Assembly (NCBI GenBank): GCA_037143575.1
Contig: JBAWYM010000063.1
Coordinates: forward strand, 1-7,061
Length of the DNA: 7,061 nt
DNA from: JBAWYM01 sp037143575
GTDB lineage: Bacteria; Patescibacteriota; Gracilibacteria; Peribacterales; Peribacteraceae
Direction of reading: 5' to 3'
The position numbers and the translations under genes were made by a program. This document shows, in pieces, positions 1-5,530 of the stretch. Positions within the stretch are counted from its first letter, which is position 1, and each line of letters begins with the position of its first letter. The notes beneath the pieces were generated by a model, which did not search any database, was not told the DNA's origin, and saw only the letters and a list, made by a program, of their open reading frames with translations.

Positions 1-1
1 G

Positions 2-757
2 AATGATCGCATCAATATCCCGACACCAGGCGCGCAGAGGGCAGCACGAGCCACACAACAGACAATATCGTCCCCGCGGGAAGCATCCCGCGCTGGGTTA
101 TTGATTCGTATCCGTCTCTCCTCGCTCGATGCCGGCCACACCTCCTGCACTGACTTCAATCTCTCGGTGGTCCGCAGCCGCTACCGCGGAACCATCACCT
201 GCCAGATGATCAGCGGTTCCCCGGCGCTCATCAATGAACTGCCGCTCGAAGAGTACATGGCGGGGATCGCAGAAGAGCCTGATACCGAGCTCTACGAGAA
301 GCAGCGGGCCTTCGCCAGCGCAGCCCGCAGCTACGCCGCCTTCTACACCGATCCCGCCCATCGCAAGTTCCCGGGGATGCCCTACGACGGCGACGATTCC
401 CCCGCCCGTTTCCAGCTGTACCGTGGCATGGCTACAGAAGTTGCCAATCCTCAGTGGATCCGCGCCGTGCAATCGACAGCGGGTCAGGTGATCATGAAGG
501 ATGGGCAGATCGTGAAGACGCCGTACTTCAGTAGTGACGACGGCCGTACGCGCAGCCCCGATGAACAGGGGTGGAAGAATTTTCCGTTCGTGGAAGTCTT
601 CGTAAGCAAGCCCGATCCGTGGTGTAGGGGCTTTCCCTTGAGCGGTCACGGAGTGGGAATGTCCGGATGCGGAGCTGCGGGTCAGGCGAAGGAGGGGAAG
701 AAGGCGGAGGAGATTTTGAAGTATTACTATCCGGGGACGGTCATTGGAGTTTCATGA
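2..757 (+). CDS. SpoIID/LytB-domain protein, 5' end outside the window
   Basis: Seen: the frame is open from base 2 to the TGA at 755-757, so the true start probably lies left of the window; a TTG at 101 is the only weak internal candidate. The SpoIID/LytB domain begins near 104 (IRIRLSSL), followed by a YRGTI strand, then LPLEEYMAGIAEE at 239-277, which matches the family's 'PLExYlxGVvxxE' block holding the glutamate needed for lytic transglycosylase activity in SpoIID. An RSYA helix, YFSSDDGRT (matching 'YfSssGGxT'), GHGVGMSGCGAAG at 644-682 and a closing YYYPGTVI complete the family pattern. Known: SpoIID cleaves peptidoglycan glycan strands lacking stem peptides, and LytB-type relatives modify autolysins. 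Inference: an exported wall-remodelling protein in a non-sporulating organism; its signal peptide would lie outside the window. The neighbour topA converges on it, so no operon partner is visible. Family call is firm, exact role is not. Confidence 0.88.
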   Translation, partial: NDRINIPTPGAQRAARATQQTISSPREASRAGLLIRIRLSSLDAGHTSCTDFNLSVVRSRYRGTITCQMISGSPALINELPLEEYMAGIAEEPDTELYEKQRAFASAARSYAAFYTDPAHRKFPGMPYDGDDSPARFQLYRGMATEVANPQWIRAVQSTAGQVIMKDGQIVKTPYFSSDDGRTRSPDEQGWKNFPFVEVFVSKPDPWCRGFPLSGHGVGMSGCGAAGQAKEGKKAEEILKYYYPGTVIGVS

Positions 758-861
758 AGGAACAATGGTCTGCCCAATATTCACTGATACCACTTCGCGG
801 TTGAAGCACTACTAATGAATCTGAGGCATCGGCTACGTTTTCTTGGCATTGGTAAACGCTT

Positions 862-890
862 CCCTCCTTCGCTGCTGAGCTACGGAAGGG
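862..890. repeat. Small hairpin, possible interspersed repeat
   Basis: TCCTTC (865-870) followed by GCT can pair with AGC (878-880) and GAAGG (885-889), leaving a GCTG loop and an unpaired TACG on the right. The pattern 'CCTTCGCTNNNGAGCTACGGAAGG' resembles short interspersed hairpins I recall from Patescibacteria genomes. Only one copy lies in this window, so the repeat status cannot be shown here. Confidence 0.35.
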
Positions 891-1069
891 CAGGCGCAGT
901 ACGAGAGAAGGCCGCTTATCTAGCGCCGGATTAGTATCTTTTCAATTGCAACTTGGTAGGACATTCTTGCTATAAGCCAGTTTCTCCGTATGAAAAATGT
1001 TGAGAGGAAACAGAGCTAAGGACTCGTACAGAAATAACCTCCTAGACTTTTCCAGAGTCACCCTTAAGC

Positions 1070-1111
1070 GTGTTCGTTAACCGGGGGTTTAAACCCCCGG
1101 TTAACGAACGC
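1070..1111. repeat. Palindromic element, copy A (intergenic)
   Basis: Bases 1072-1109 form a perfect 38-bp palindrome centred between 1090 and 1091 (GTTCGTTAACCGGGGGTTT and its complement). The outer G1070-C1111 also pair, with one T1071/G1110 mismatch between. There is no loop, so the DNA can form a cruciform and the RNA a long hairpin. The same element recurs at 5749-5792 inside pgl, with one base-pair change that is compensated on the other arm (G1085/C1096 here, C5765/G5776 there). No U-tract follows, so it is not a standard terminator. Confidence 0.9.
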
Positions 1112-1223
1112 TTTGCTGTATGGCGCATCTCGCGTCGGATGGTGCACTCAAAACTCATCTTGGACATTTGTTTTCTTACGAGCCCTAAGAATGGTAGAGG
1201 TTTCACTTTCACCCAATCTTTCT

Positions 1224-1270
1224 GCCCCGCGAAGCCCCGCGGAACGCAGTGGAGTGGGGCGAAGTGGGGT
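1224..1270. repeat. GC-rich double hairpin abutting the topA stop codon
   Basis: The left arm is GCCCCGC-GAA-GCCCCGC (1224-1240) and the right arm is GTGGGGC-GAA-GTGGGGT (1254-1270). They pair as two 7-bp stems around a symmetric GAA/GAA internal loop, with a 13-base apical loop. In + strand RNA the T opposite G gives G-U wobbles and the GAA/GAA loop could form sheared G-A pairs. In - strand RNA the same places become C-A mismatches, so the fold is better on +. Base 1270 is also the last base of the topA TGA. No T-run follows on either strand, so a classic terminator is doubtful. Confidence 0.55.
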
Positions 1271-3657
1271 CAAACCTTCTTCTTCCATTTCCCCTTCCAT
1301 TTTCCCGGGCCCGCTGCTCGCTTCTTGGCGAGAAGTTCTGAAGCGTCTTCAAGGGTAATATCTTCCGCGGTGAACCGCTTGGGGATGGAAGCATTGGTCT
1401 TGCCATCAGTGACATACGGACCGAAGCGGCCGGACTTCACTGTGACTTCAGCGCCCGTTGCGGTATCGGCACCGAGCGTCCGCAGCGCCTCCGCAGCCTG
1501 AGTCTTCTTCTGTGCGGCTTCGGTGAAGAGCTTCAGGACATCGTCCTTGGTGAGCGCTGAGGGATCGCGGTCTGGAGGGATGGAAGCTGTGCGCTTGCCG
1601 CACTTGGCGTATGGACCGAAGCGACCCAGGAACACCTCAATTTTCTCTCCGGCATCATCTCCAAGGTAACGGGGGAAAGCGAGGAGGGCGAGCGCCTGCT
1701 CAATGGTGATGTCGTCACGAGAGACGGTCTTGGGAATGGACGCGCTGCGCAGCTTGTCCTTGGAATCCTTTTTCGCGCTCTTTTTTTTCTTCTCCCCTTC
1801 CGCCGCCTTCTGGAATCTCCCCAGTTGTACGTACGGTCCGAAGCGGCCGGTGAGCGCCAGCACTTCCAAGCCCGAAGCCGGATCGATGCCGATGACGCGC
1901 TCCTTCATCACGTCGCCCTTCTTCACTTCGCTCGTCTTGGATTCCACGAGTTTGGAGAACGGAACGAAGAACTCTTTCAGAAATTTCGTCCACTTGATCT
2001 TGTCCTCCGCAATGTCATCCAGGGATTGCTCCATGGTGGCGGTGAACGCGAGGTCCACGATATCGGGAAAGTGCTCCGCGAGAAGATCGGTAACGGTGAA
2101 GGCGATCTCTTCGGGAGCGAGCTGCTTGCCCTCCTTCTTGATGTACCCGCGCTGCTGGATGGTCGAAATCGTCGGAGCGTACGTGCTCGGGCGGCCGATC
2201 CCTTCCTCCTCGAGCTTCTTGACCAGGCTCGCCTCGGTGTAGCGTGGCGGAGGCTTGGTGAAGTGCTGCTCGGGGGTAATGTCATTACAAGTGAGCTCCT
2301 CGCCCTGATGCAGCGGCGGGAGGATGGCAGAACCATCTTCCTCTTCTTCCCCTTCCTTCTCCTTGCGATTCTCCGGCTCATCGCGGCCCTCGGTGTAGAC
2401 CCGCAGGAAGCCGTCGAAGGTGATCGTCTGACCGGTCGCGCGGAAGGTGTACTTGTCCGCGGTGATATCGGCTCCCACGCGCTTGAGCTCTGCCGTCGCC
2501 ATCTGGCAGGCTACAGTACGATTCCAGATCAGTGTGTAGAGCTTGAGCTGCTGGTGATCGAGGACATCCTCCAGAGACTGCGGTGTGCGGCTGATCTCGG
2601 ACGGACGGATGGCCTCGTGCGCCTCCTGCGCGCTCTTGCTCTTCGTCTTGTACAGACGCGGTTCGCTCACGATGTACTCCCGCCCGTAGTGCCGCTCGAT
2701 CTCCGTGCGGGCATCGGTGAGGGCTTTGGTACTGAGATTTACGGAATCGGTGCGCATGTAGGTGATGAGACCCGCTTGCCCCTCGCCGCGGCCCAGATCC
2801 ACGCCTTCGTAGAGCTGCTGTGCCACGACCATGGTCTGCTTCACACTGAACCCGAGCTTGCGTCCGGCCTCCTGCTGCAGCGTCGAGGTCGTGAACGGCG
2901 GTGGGGGAGTCCTCGTAATGTCCTTCTCATCAATCGCCGTCACCGTGAACGGGGCATCCTTCACATCGCTCACCACCTGCAGCGCTTCGGCCTCACTCAC
3001 CGGAACGAACTTCTCCCCGTTCTTCGTTTTGAGGTTAGCGATGAACGGCGCCTTCGCTTGATTGAGGAGATCAGCCTGAATCGTCCAGTACTCCTCTGCC
3101 TTGAACGCGCGGATCAGCCGCTCACGATCCACGATGATGCGCACGGCAACGGATTGCACACGACCGGCGGAGAGCCCGCGGTACACCTTCTTCCAGAGGA
3201 ATGGGGAAAGCGTGTAGCCGACGAGACGATCCAAAACACGACGTGCCTGCTGGGCATCCACCAATCGCTGATCGATCATGCGCGGATGGGCCACGGCTTC
3301 GTCAATCGCATCCTTGGTGATTTCGTGGAAGACGATGCGGTGCACGTCCTGCTTCTTCTTCCTTTTGAGCGTCTCCAGAAGATGCCAGCCGATCGCTTCC
3401 CCTTCGCGGTCCTCATCTGTTGCGATCCACAATTCCTCCGCCTCATCGAGCGCCTTCTGCAGCCGCTTCACCACCGGTTTCTTGTCGTCGGATACTTCGT
3501 ACGATGCTTCGAAGGTCTTGGTATCCACCGCAAGTGTTGCGCTCGGGAGATCCCGGATGTGCCCCATGCTGGCTTCCACGTCGTAGTCTTTGCCGAGGAA
3601 GCGCTTGATGGTCTTGGCCTTGGTGGGGCTTTCGACGATGACGAGATGTTTGGGCAT
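1270..3657 (-). CDS. topA: DNA topoisomerase I (type IA)
   Basis: Relaxes negative supercoils by cutting one strand through a 5'-phosphotyrosine and passing the other strand through the gap. Seen in the 795-aa product: an N-terminal Toprim domain with IVESPTKAKTI (catalytic Glu9) and ATDEDREGEAI (acidic D81, D83, E85 for Mg2+); LSAGRVQSVAVR at 162-173; and the active-site motif GLITYMRTDS, with nucleophile Tyr300. EAHEAIRP (345-352) and EEGIGRPSTYAPTI (484-497) are further family signatures. The C-terminus lacks the Cys4 zinc fingers of E. coli TopA. It has three repeats, each with GRFGPY (604-609, 678-683, 743-748) followed by ASIP, then a basic tail GKWKGKWKKKV. An acidic insert (about 425-442) lies before the C-terminal half of the core. 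Zinc-free repeat-type tails are known in several phyla. The ATG at 3657 precedes the Toprim strand directly; no Shine-Dalgarno is visible. Divergent from the HU gene. Confidence 0.97.
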   Translation of the reverse strand: MPKHLVIVESPTKAKTIKRFLGKDYDVEASMGHIRDLPSATLAVDTKTFEASYEVSDDKKPVVKRLQKALDEAEELWIATDEDREGEAIGWHLLETLKRKKKQDVHRIVFHEITKDAIDEAVAHPRMIDQRLVDAQQARRVLDRLVGYTLSPFLWKKVYRGLSAGRVQSVAVRIIVDRERLIRAFKAEEYWTIQADLLNQAKAPFIANLKTKNGEKFVPVSEAEALQVVSDVKDAPFTVTAIDEKDITRTPPPPFTTSTLQQEAGRKLGFSVKQTMVVAQQLYEGVDLGRGEGQAGLITYMRTDSVNLSTKALTDARTEIERHYGREYIVSEPRLYKTKSKSAQEAHEAIRPSEISRTPQSLEDVLDHQQLKLYTLIWNRTVACQMATAELKRVGADITADKYTFRATGQTITFDGFLRVYTEGRDEPENRKEKEGEEEEDGSAILPPLHQGEELTCNDITPEQHFTKPPPRYTEASLVKKLEEEGIGRPSTYAPTISTIQQRGYIKKEGKQLAPEEIAFTVTDLLAEHFPDIVDLAFTATMEQSLDDIAEDKIKWTKFLKEFFVPFSKLVESKTSEVKKGDVMKERVIGIDPASGLEVLALTGRFGPYVQLGRFQKAAEGEKKKKSAKKDSKDKLRSASIPKTVSRDDITIEQALALLAFPRYLGDDAGEKIEVFLGRFGPYAKCGKRTASIPPDRDPSALTKDDVLKLFTEAAQKKTQAAEALRTLGADTATGAEVTVKSGRFGPYVTDGKTNASIPKRFTAEDITLEDASELLAKKRAAGPGKWKGKWKKKV

Positions 3658-3662
3658 GGTGA

Positions 3663-3697
3663 GGGATTAGGGATTAGGGATTAGTTATTAGGGATTG
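3663..3697 (-). repeat. Five-unit heptamer array in the topA 5' leader
   Basis: On + there are three perfect GGGATTA units (3663-3683) followed by two diverged units, GTTATTA and GGGATTG. In the topA sense direction this reads as TAATCCC repeats ending five bases (TCACC) before the ATG. The array therefore occupies the place where a ribosome binding site would be, and the topA leader has no purine-rich Shine-Dalgarno. Perfect short units are prone to slippage, so copy number may vary between strains. Confidence 0.85.
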
Positions 3698-3729
3698 GGA
3701 AGAATGGAATCCTTATTCTATTCTCGGGA

Positions 3730-3745
3730 GCGGGTTTCTACCCGC
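3730..3745. repeat. Hairpin repeat family B, copy 1
   Basis: GCGGGTTTCTACCCGC forms a 6-bp stem (GCGGGT/ACCCGC) with a TTCT loop. The reverse complement of this exact 16-mer occurs at 5491-5506. Similarity continues outside the stem: read on -, this copy is followed by a GAATAGAA eight bases on, and the other copy has the same octamer in nearly the same place on +. This points to a repeat of about 35-40 bp in two orientations. Confidence 0.75.
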
Positions 3746-4000
3746 AGGATGAAATCATAAACATTGCCCGCGAAGCCTAGTGTCCACCATAGGCCACTGT
3801 CAAAGAGATGACCGAACACCTCTCCTTATAATGGAAGGCAGTCACGAAGGCCTGCAAGTTGCAGATCTGAGTGAAAAATGGCTCTATTGCGCTGGAATCC
3901 CCCTTCGGCTGAGCACCTTTGGTGTACAGGTTTCTTGGCTAACTGATGCTAACGTCGCATATCTAAGCGGAAAAGTCGTTGTCTGATTTGCGATAATGGC

Positions 4001-4028
4001 TTGCGTTAGCCCTTCTCGATCGTACACT
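4001..4028 (+). promoter_or_regulatory. Candidate sigma-70-like promoter for the HU gene
   Basis: TTGCGT at 4001-4006 and TACACT at 4023-4028 are separated by 16 bases and would start transcription near 4035, giving a leader of about 25 bases before the ATG at 4060. An alternative is the extended -10 TGCGATAAT at 3989-3997, which lacks a -35. Both are pattern matches only. Confidence 0.3.
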
Positions 4029-4059
4029 GAGCACGATTTACTTCTTCCCCCAATCTCCT

Positions 4060-4335
4060 ATGTCCAAGCAGGATATTATCAACGCCATTGCGGACGCCGC
4101 TGGCATCACCAAGCGCGCAGCCGCTTCCTCGCTCGACGCCCTCATCACCCTCGTGACGAAGGAGCTCAAGCGTGGCAACACCGTGACGATCACGGGATTC
4201 GGAACATTCAGGGTCTCCAAGCGCGCAGCGCGCATGGGAGTGAACCCCCGCAACCCGACGCAGCGCATCTCCATCCCCGCGATGAAGGTCCCGTCGTTCA
4301 AGGCCGGCAAGACCCTCAAGGACGCCGTCCGGTAG
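4060..4335 (+). CDS. HU-family DNA-binding protein
   Basis: Small histone-like protein that dimerises, bends DNA and restrains supercoils in the nucleoid. The 91-aa length is typical. Seen: the N-terminal helical part MSKQDIINAIADAAGITKRA, the saddle GFGTFRVSKRAARMGVNPR (46-64), which matches the HU/IHF signature, with the DNA-intercalating proline of the arm at P63, and the C-terminal IPAMKVPSFKAGKTLKDAV, also standard. The sequence favours HU over IHF, but the two cannot be fully separated by eye. The ATG at 4060 fits the family's N-terminus exactly. Upstream is the pyrimidine-rich CCCCCAATCTCCT with no Shine-Dalgarno. A strong terminator follows 25 bases after the stop, so it is probably transcribed alone. 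It is divergent from topA, another DNA-topology gene. Confidence 0.95.
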   Translation: MSKQDIINAIADAAGITKRAAASSLDALITLVTKELKRGNTVTITGFGTFRVSKRAARMGVNPRNPTQRISIPAMKVPSFKAGKTLKDAVR

Positions 4336-4356
4336 ATCTCGTATTTTTGTATCGAG

Positions 4357-4384
4357 AAAGGAGCCGCCGTAGGGTGGCTCTTTT
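4357..4384 (+). terminator. Intrinsic terminator of the HU gene
   Basis: GAGCCGCC (4361-4368) pairs with GGTGGCTC (4373-4380) through one G-T wobble, closing a GTAG tetraloop. TTTT follows at once, and the AAAG before the stem can extend the pairing into the T-run. Position just after the HU stop (TAG, 4333-4335) fits. Confidence 0.85.
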
Positions 4385-4469
4385 CAAATTTGTCATCCTG
4401 AGCGTAGTCGAAGGAGACAAATTTGTGATCTCCATTCAATGTCATAGTTCGACTACGCTCACTATGACA
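4385..4469. repeat. Pair of inverted interspersed repeats (GAGCGTAGTCGAA type)
   Basis: Copy 1 carries the core GAGCGTAGTCGAA at 4400-4412 and is framed by its own inverted ends CAAATTTGTC (4385-4394) and GACAAATTTG (4416-4425). Copy 2 carries the reverse complement TTCGACTACGCTC at 4448-4460, framed by TGTCATAGT (4440-4448) and ACTATGACA (4461-4469). Each unit can fold alone, or the two cores can pair with each other over 13 bp. The phrase 'GTCATCCTGAGCGTAGTCGAAGG' belongs to a repeat type I recall from many unrelated bacterial genomes. It lies directly behind the HU terminator and before the Jag-like gene. Confidence 0.8.
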
Positions 4470-4574
4470 AGTCTTGACGATGAATAAAAAATGAGAAATC
4501 GAGATAGATACGACAGCAACAACCATGCCGCTTCAGCTTTCCTCCCCGGGAAACAGCCGCTATGCTCTCATCAC

Positions 4575-5132
4575 ATGAACTCCCAGCTCATCCAAGACAC
4601 CCTCGGCCGCCTCCTCACCCTTCTCGCTCTTCCCTTCGACGGGATCACCGTCCATGAGGAAGAAGGTGAAGGATTCATCCGCGTCGATATTCTCTCTTCC
4701 AATGCGAGCCGCATCATCGGATGGCACGGCGAGACGCTCAATTCGCTTCAGCACCTCCTCAAGTCCATGCTGCGATCGATGGAGAAGACGGAGCGCAGCC
4801 CCTTCCTCGTCCTCGATGTGGACGGCTACAGGCGCGAACAGGAGGAGAAAGTCCGTGCGATGGCCGATCAGAAAGCCGACTTCGTCCGCCGCACCGGTAA
4901 CCGCGTGGCCCTGCCACCCATGAGCCCCTACTTCCGCCGCATCGTGCACATGTACCTCGCATCCTCTCCGAAATTGCAGGACCTCACGAGCGAGAGCATC
5001 GGCGAAGGGGAATACCGCCAGGTCGTCCTCCGCATGAAGAAAGTGGACGGACCTGCCGAAGGCGAAGAGCTCTCTCCGGTGATGGTGGAGGCGGCAGCTC
5101 CGAAGGGAGGGTTCGATAATCTCGATGTCTAA
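4575..5132 (+). CDS. KH-R3H RNA-binding protein, Jag/KhpB (EloR)-like
   Basis: Predicted cytoplasmic RNA-binding protein; relatives (KhpB/EloR/Jag) act in post-transcriptional control of cell elongation and division, often with KhpA. Seen in the 185-aa product: a KH domain with RIIGWHGETLNSLQHLL, GxxG loop at 49-52; the linker strand FLVLDVDGYRREQEEKV; then an R3H domain with PPMSPYFRRIVHMYL, Arg121-x3-His125, and EGEYRQVVLRMK. The N-terminal Jag_N domain found in Firmicutes homologues is absent, and the last 25 residues are a disordered-looking tail. The frame is open to an ATG at 4491, but the 28 residues from there (MRNRDRYDSNNH...) do not resemble the family, so I chose the ATG at 4575. 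Neither start has a Shine-Dalgarno. Jag genes often sit beside yidC and rnpA; here that context is missing. Confidence 0.88.
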   Translation: MNSQLIQDTLGRLLTLLALPFDGITVHEEEGEGFIRVDILSSNASRIIGWHGETLNSLQHLLKSMLRSMEKTERSPFLVLDVDGYRREQEEKVRAMADQKADFVRRTGNRVALPPMSPYFRRIVHMYLASSPKLQDLTSESIGEGEYRQVVLRMKKVDGPAEGEELSPVMVEAAAPKGGFDNLDV

Positions 5133-5163
5133 GAGAGGCACCTCGTGTATCTGACACCGCTAA

Positions 5164-5466
5164 TCAGAGTGCGATCGTTTCAGCGAAGTTCTTCCGTACA
5201 TCTTCAGAAAGTCCATTCGCATGCTTTTGATTACCTGTGAGATTATGAGGATCTACAGGCCTTTTTGCCAGATCCCCTTCGGGGACTTCATTGATCACGA
5301 TCGTATGGATATGACTCGAACCCGAAGCGAGTAACAGCTTTTGAATCTCTTCGCGTCTGCTGGCGTCGGTTCACTGCAAAGCACTCTCAAATTCTGAAAA
5401 TAAGGCTGGACTGACCTCTCTATGTAAGTGTACGCAGTACTGATCGTAAAGCTCATGAAGTTTCAT
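5164..5466 (-). pseudogene. Short reading frame interrupted by an in-frame TGA
   Basis: From the ATG at 5464-5466 the frame reads MKLHELYDQYCVHLHREV and so on for 31 codons, meets TGA at 5371-5373, and then continues in the same frame for 68 more codons (TDASRREEIQKLLLASG...) to a TGA at 5164-5166. The peptide after the stop is ordinary soluble protein in composition, with a plausible helix and a HIHTIVINEVPEGDL segment. I do not recognise a family. A single TGG to TGA change (Trp32) would explain the interruption. Recoding is unlikely because TGA ends other genes here, and I saw no evidence of a selenocysteine element. It lies downstream of pgl on the same strand, 64 bases past its stop, with hairpin repeat B between. 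The leader GGGGCC before the ATG is not a Shine-Dalgarno. A chance frame of this length remains possible. Confidence 0.45.
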
Positions 5467-5490
5467 GGCCCCAGTATAGAAGATCATTAT

Positions 5491-5506
5491 GCGGGTAGAA
5501 ACCCGC
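5491..5506. repeat. Hairpin repeat family B, copy 2
   Basis: GCGGGTAGAAACCCGC is the exact reverse complement of 3730-3745. It lies between the end of pgl (5531) and the interrupted short frame. The right flank (GCTCAAATGAATAGAAG) shares GAATAGAA with the corresponding flank of copy 1. No T-run follows on the pgl strand, so it is not an obvious pgl terminator. Confidence 0.75.
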
Positions 5507-5530
5507 GCTCAAATGAATAGAAGAGGCAAT

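Larger units (their letters stand above)
758..1269. other. Gene-free region between the SpoIID-like gene and topA
   Basis: The two flanking genes converge here. I found no RNA gene and no convincing protein. The longest methionine-initiated frame in the first part is 815-934 on + (39 codons), without family resemblance. The stretch holds three repeats listed separately: a hairpin at 862-890, a palindrome at 1070-1111 and a GC-rich double hairpin at 1224-1270. No U-tract terminator is visible for the left gene. The remaining bases, 891-1069 and 1112-1223, show nothing I can name. Confidence 0.6.
3658..4059. promoter_or_regulatory. Divergent topA/HU intergenic region
   Basis: This gap of about 400 bp must hold the control signals of both topA (leftward) and the HU gene (rightward). 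It contains the heptamer array at 3663-3697, a hairpin repeat at 3730-3745 and a candidate HU promoter at 4001-4028. A TAGAAT hexamer on - just beyond the heptamer array could be a topA -10, but no matching -35 is visible. A frame on + from a GTG at 3780 to 3986 (68 codons) has no recognisable features and is probably chance. Confidence 0.5.

Noticed and set aside
98..649. Open frame of 183 codons on - opposite the SpoIID-like gene
   Set aside because: Antisense shadow of a well supported gene; composition is unstructured and no motif is visible.
1070..1501. 143-codon frame on + starting in palindrome copy A
   Set aside because: Most of it lies antisense to the topA C-terminus; its FVNRGFKPPVNERFA start is only the translated palindrome and flank.
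1825..3684. Very long open frame (619 codons) on + opposite topA
   Set aside because: It is in exact codon register with topA, so its stops would need TTA, CTA or TCA codons in topA, which this gene seldom uses. The peptide has no family pattern, while topA has all its motifs.
3780..3986. Possible 68-codon gene with GTG start between topA and HU
   Set aside because: No ribosome site, no family resemblance, and it occupies the expected promoter region of HU. A real small gene cannot be fully excluded.
4491..4574. Upstream ATG that would lengthen the Jag-like protein by 28 residues
   Set aside because: The added residues are low in family resemblance and the KH domain begins normally from the ATG at 4575.
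5270..5285. CCCCTTCGGGG hairpin as a terminator between the convergent Jag-like gene and the short frame
   Set aside because: No T-run follows, it is about 140 bases past the Jag-like stop, and it lies within the interrupted reading frame.
5305..5330. tRNA T-arm-like GGTTCGAGTC on -
   Set aside because: The flanking bases do not form a T-stem, and no acceptor or anticodon arm is found; the bases fall inside the interrupted short frame.
5164..5466. TGA read as glycine (alternative code) or selenocysteine
   Set aside because: topA and the SpoIID-like gene end with TGA at family-consistent ends, and reading through them gives no plausible extension; no selenocysteine element was recognised after the internal TGA.
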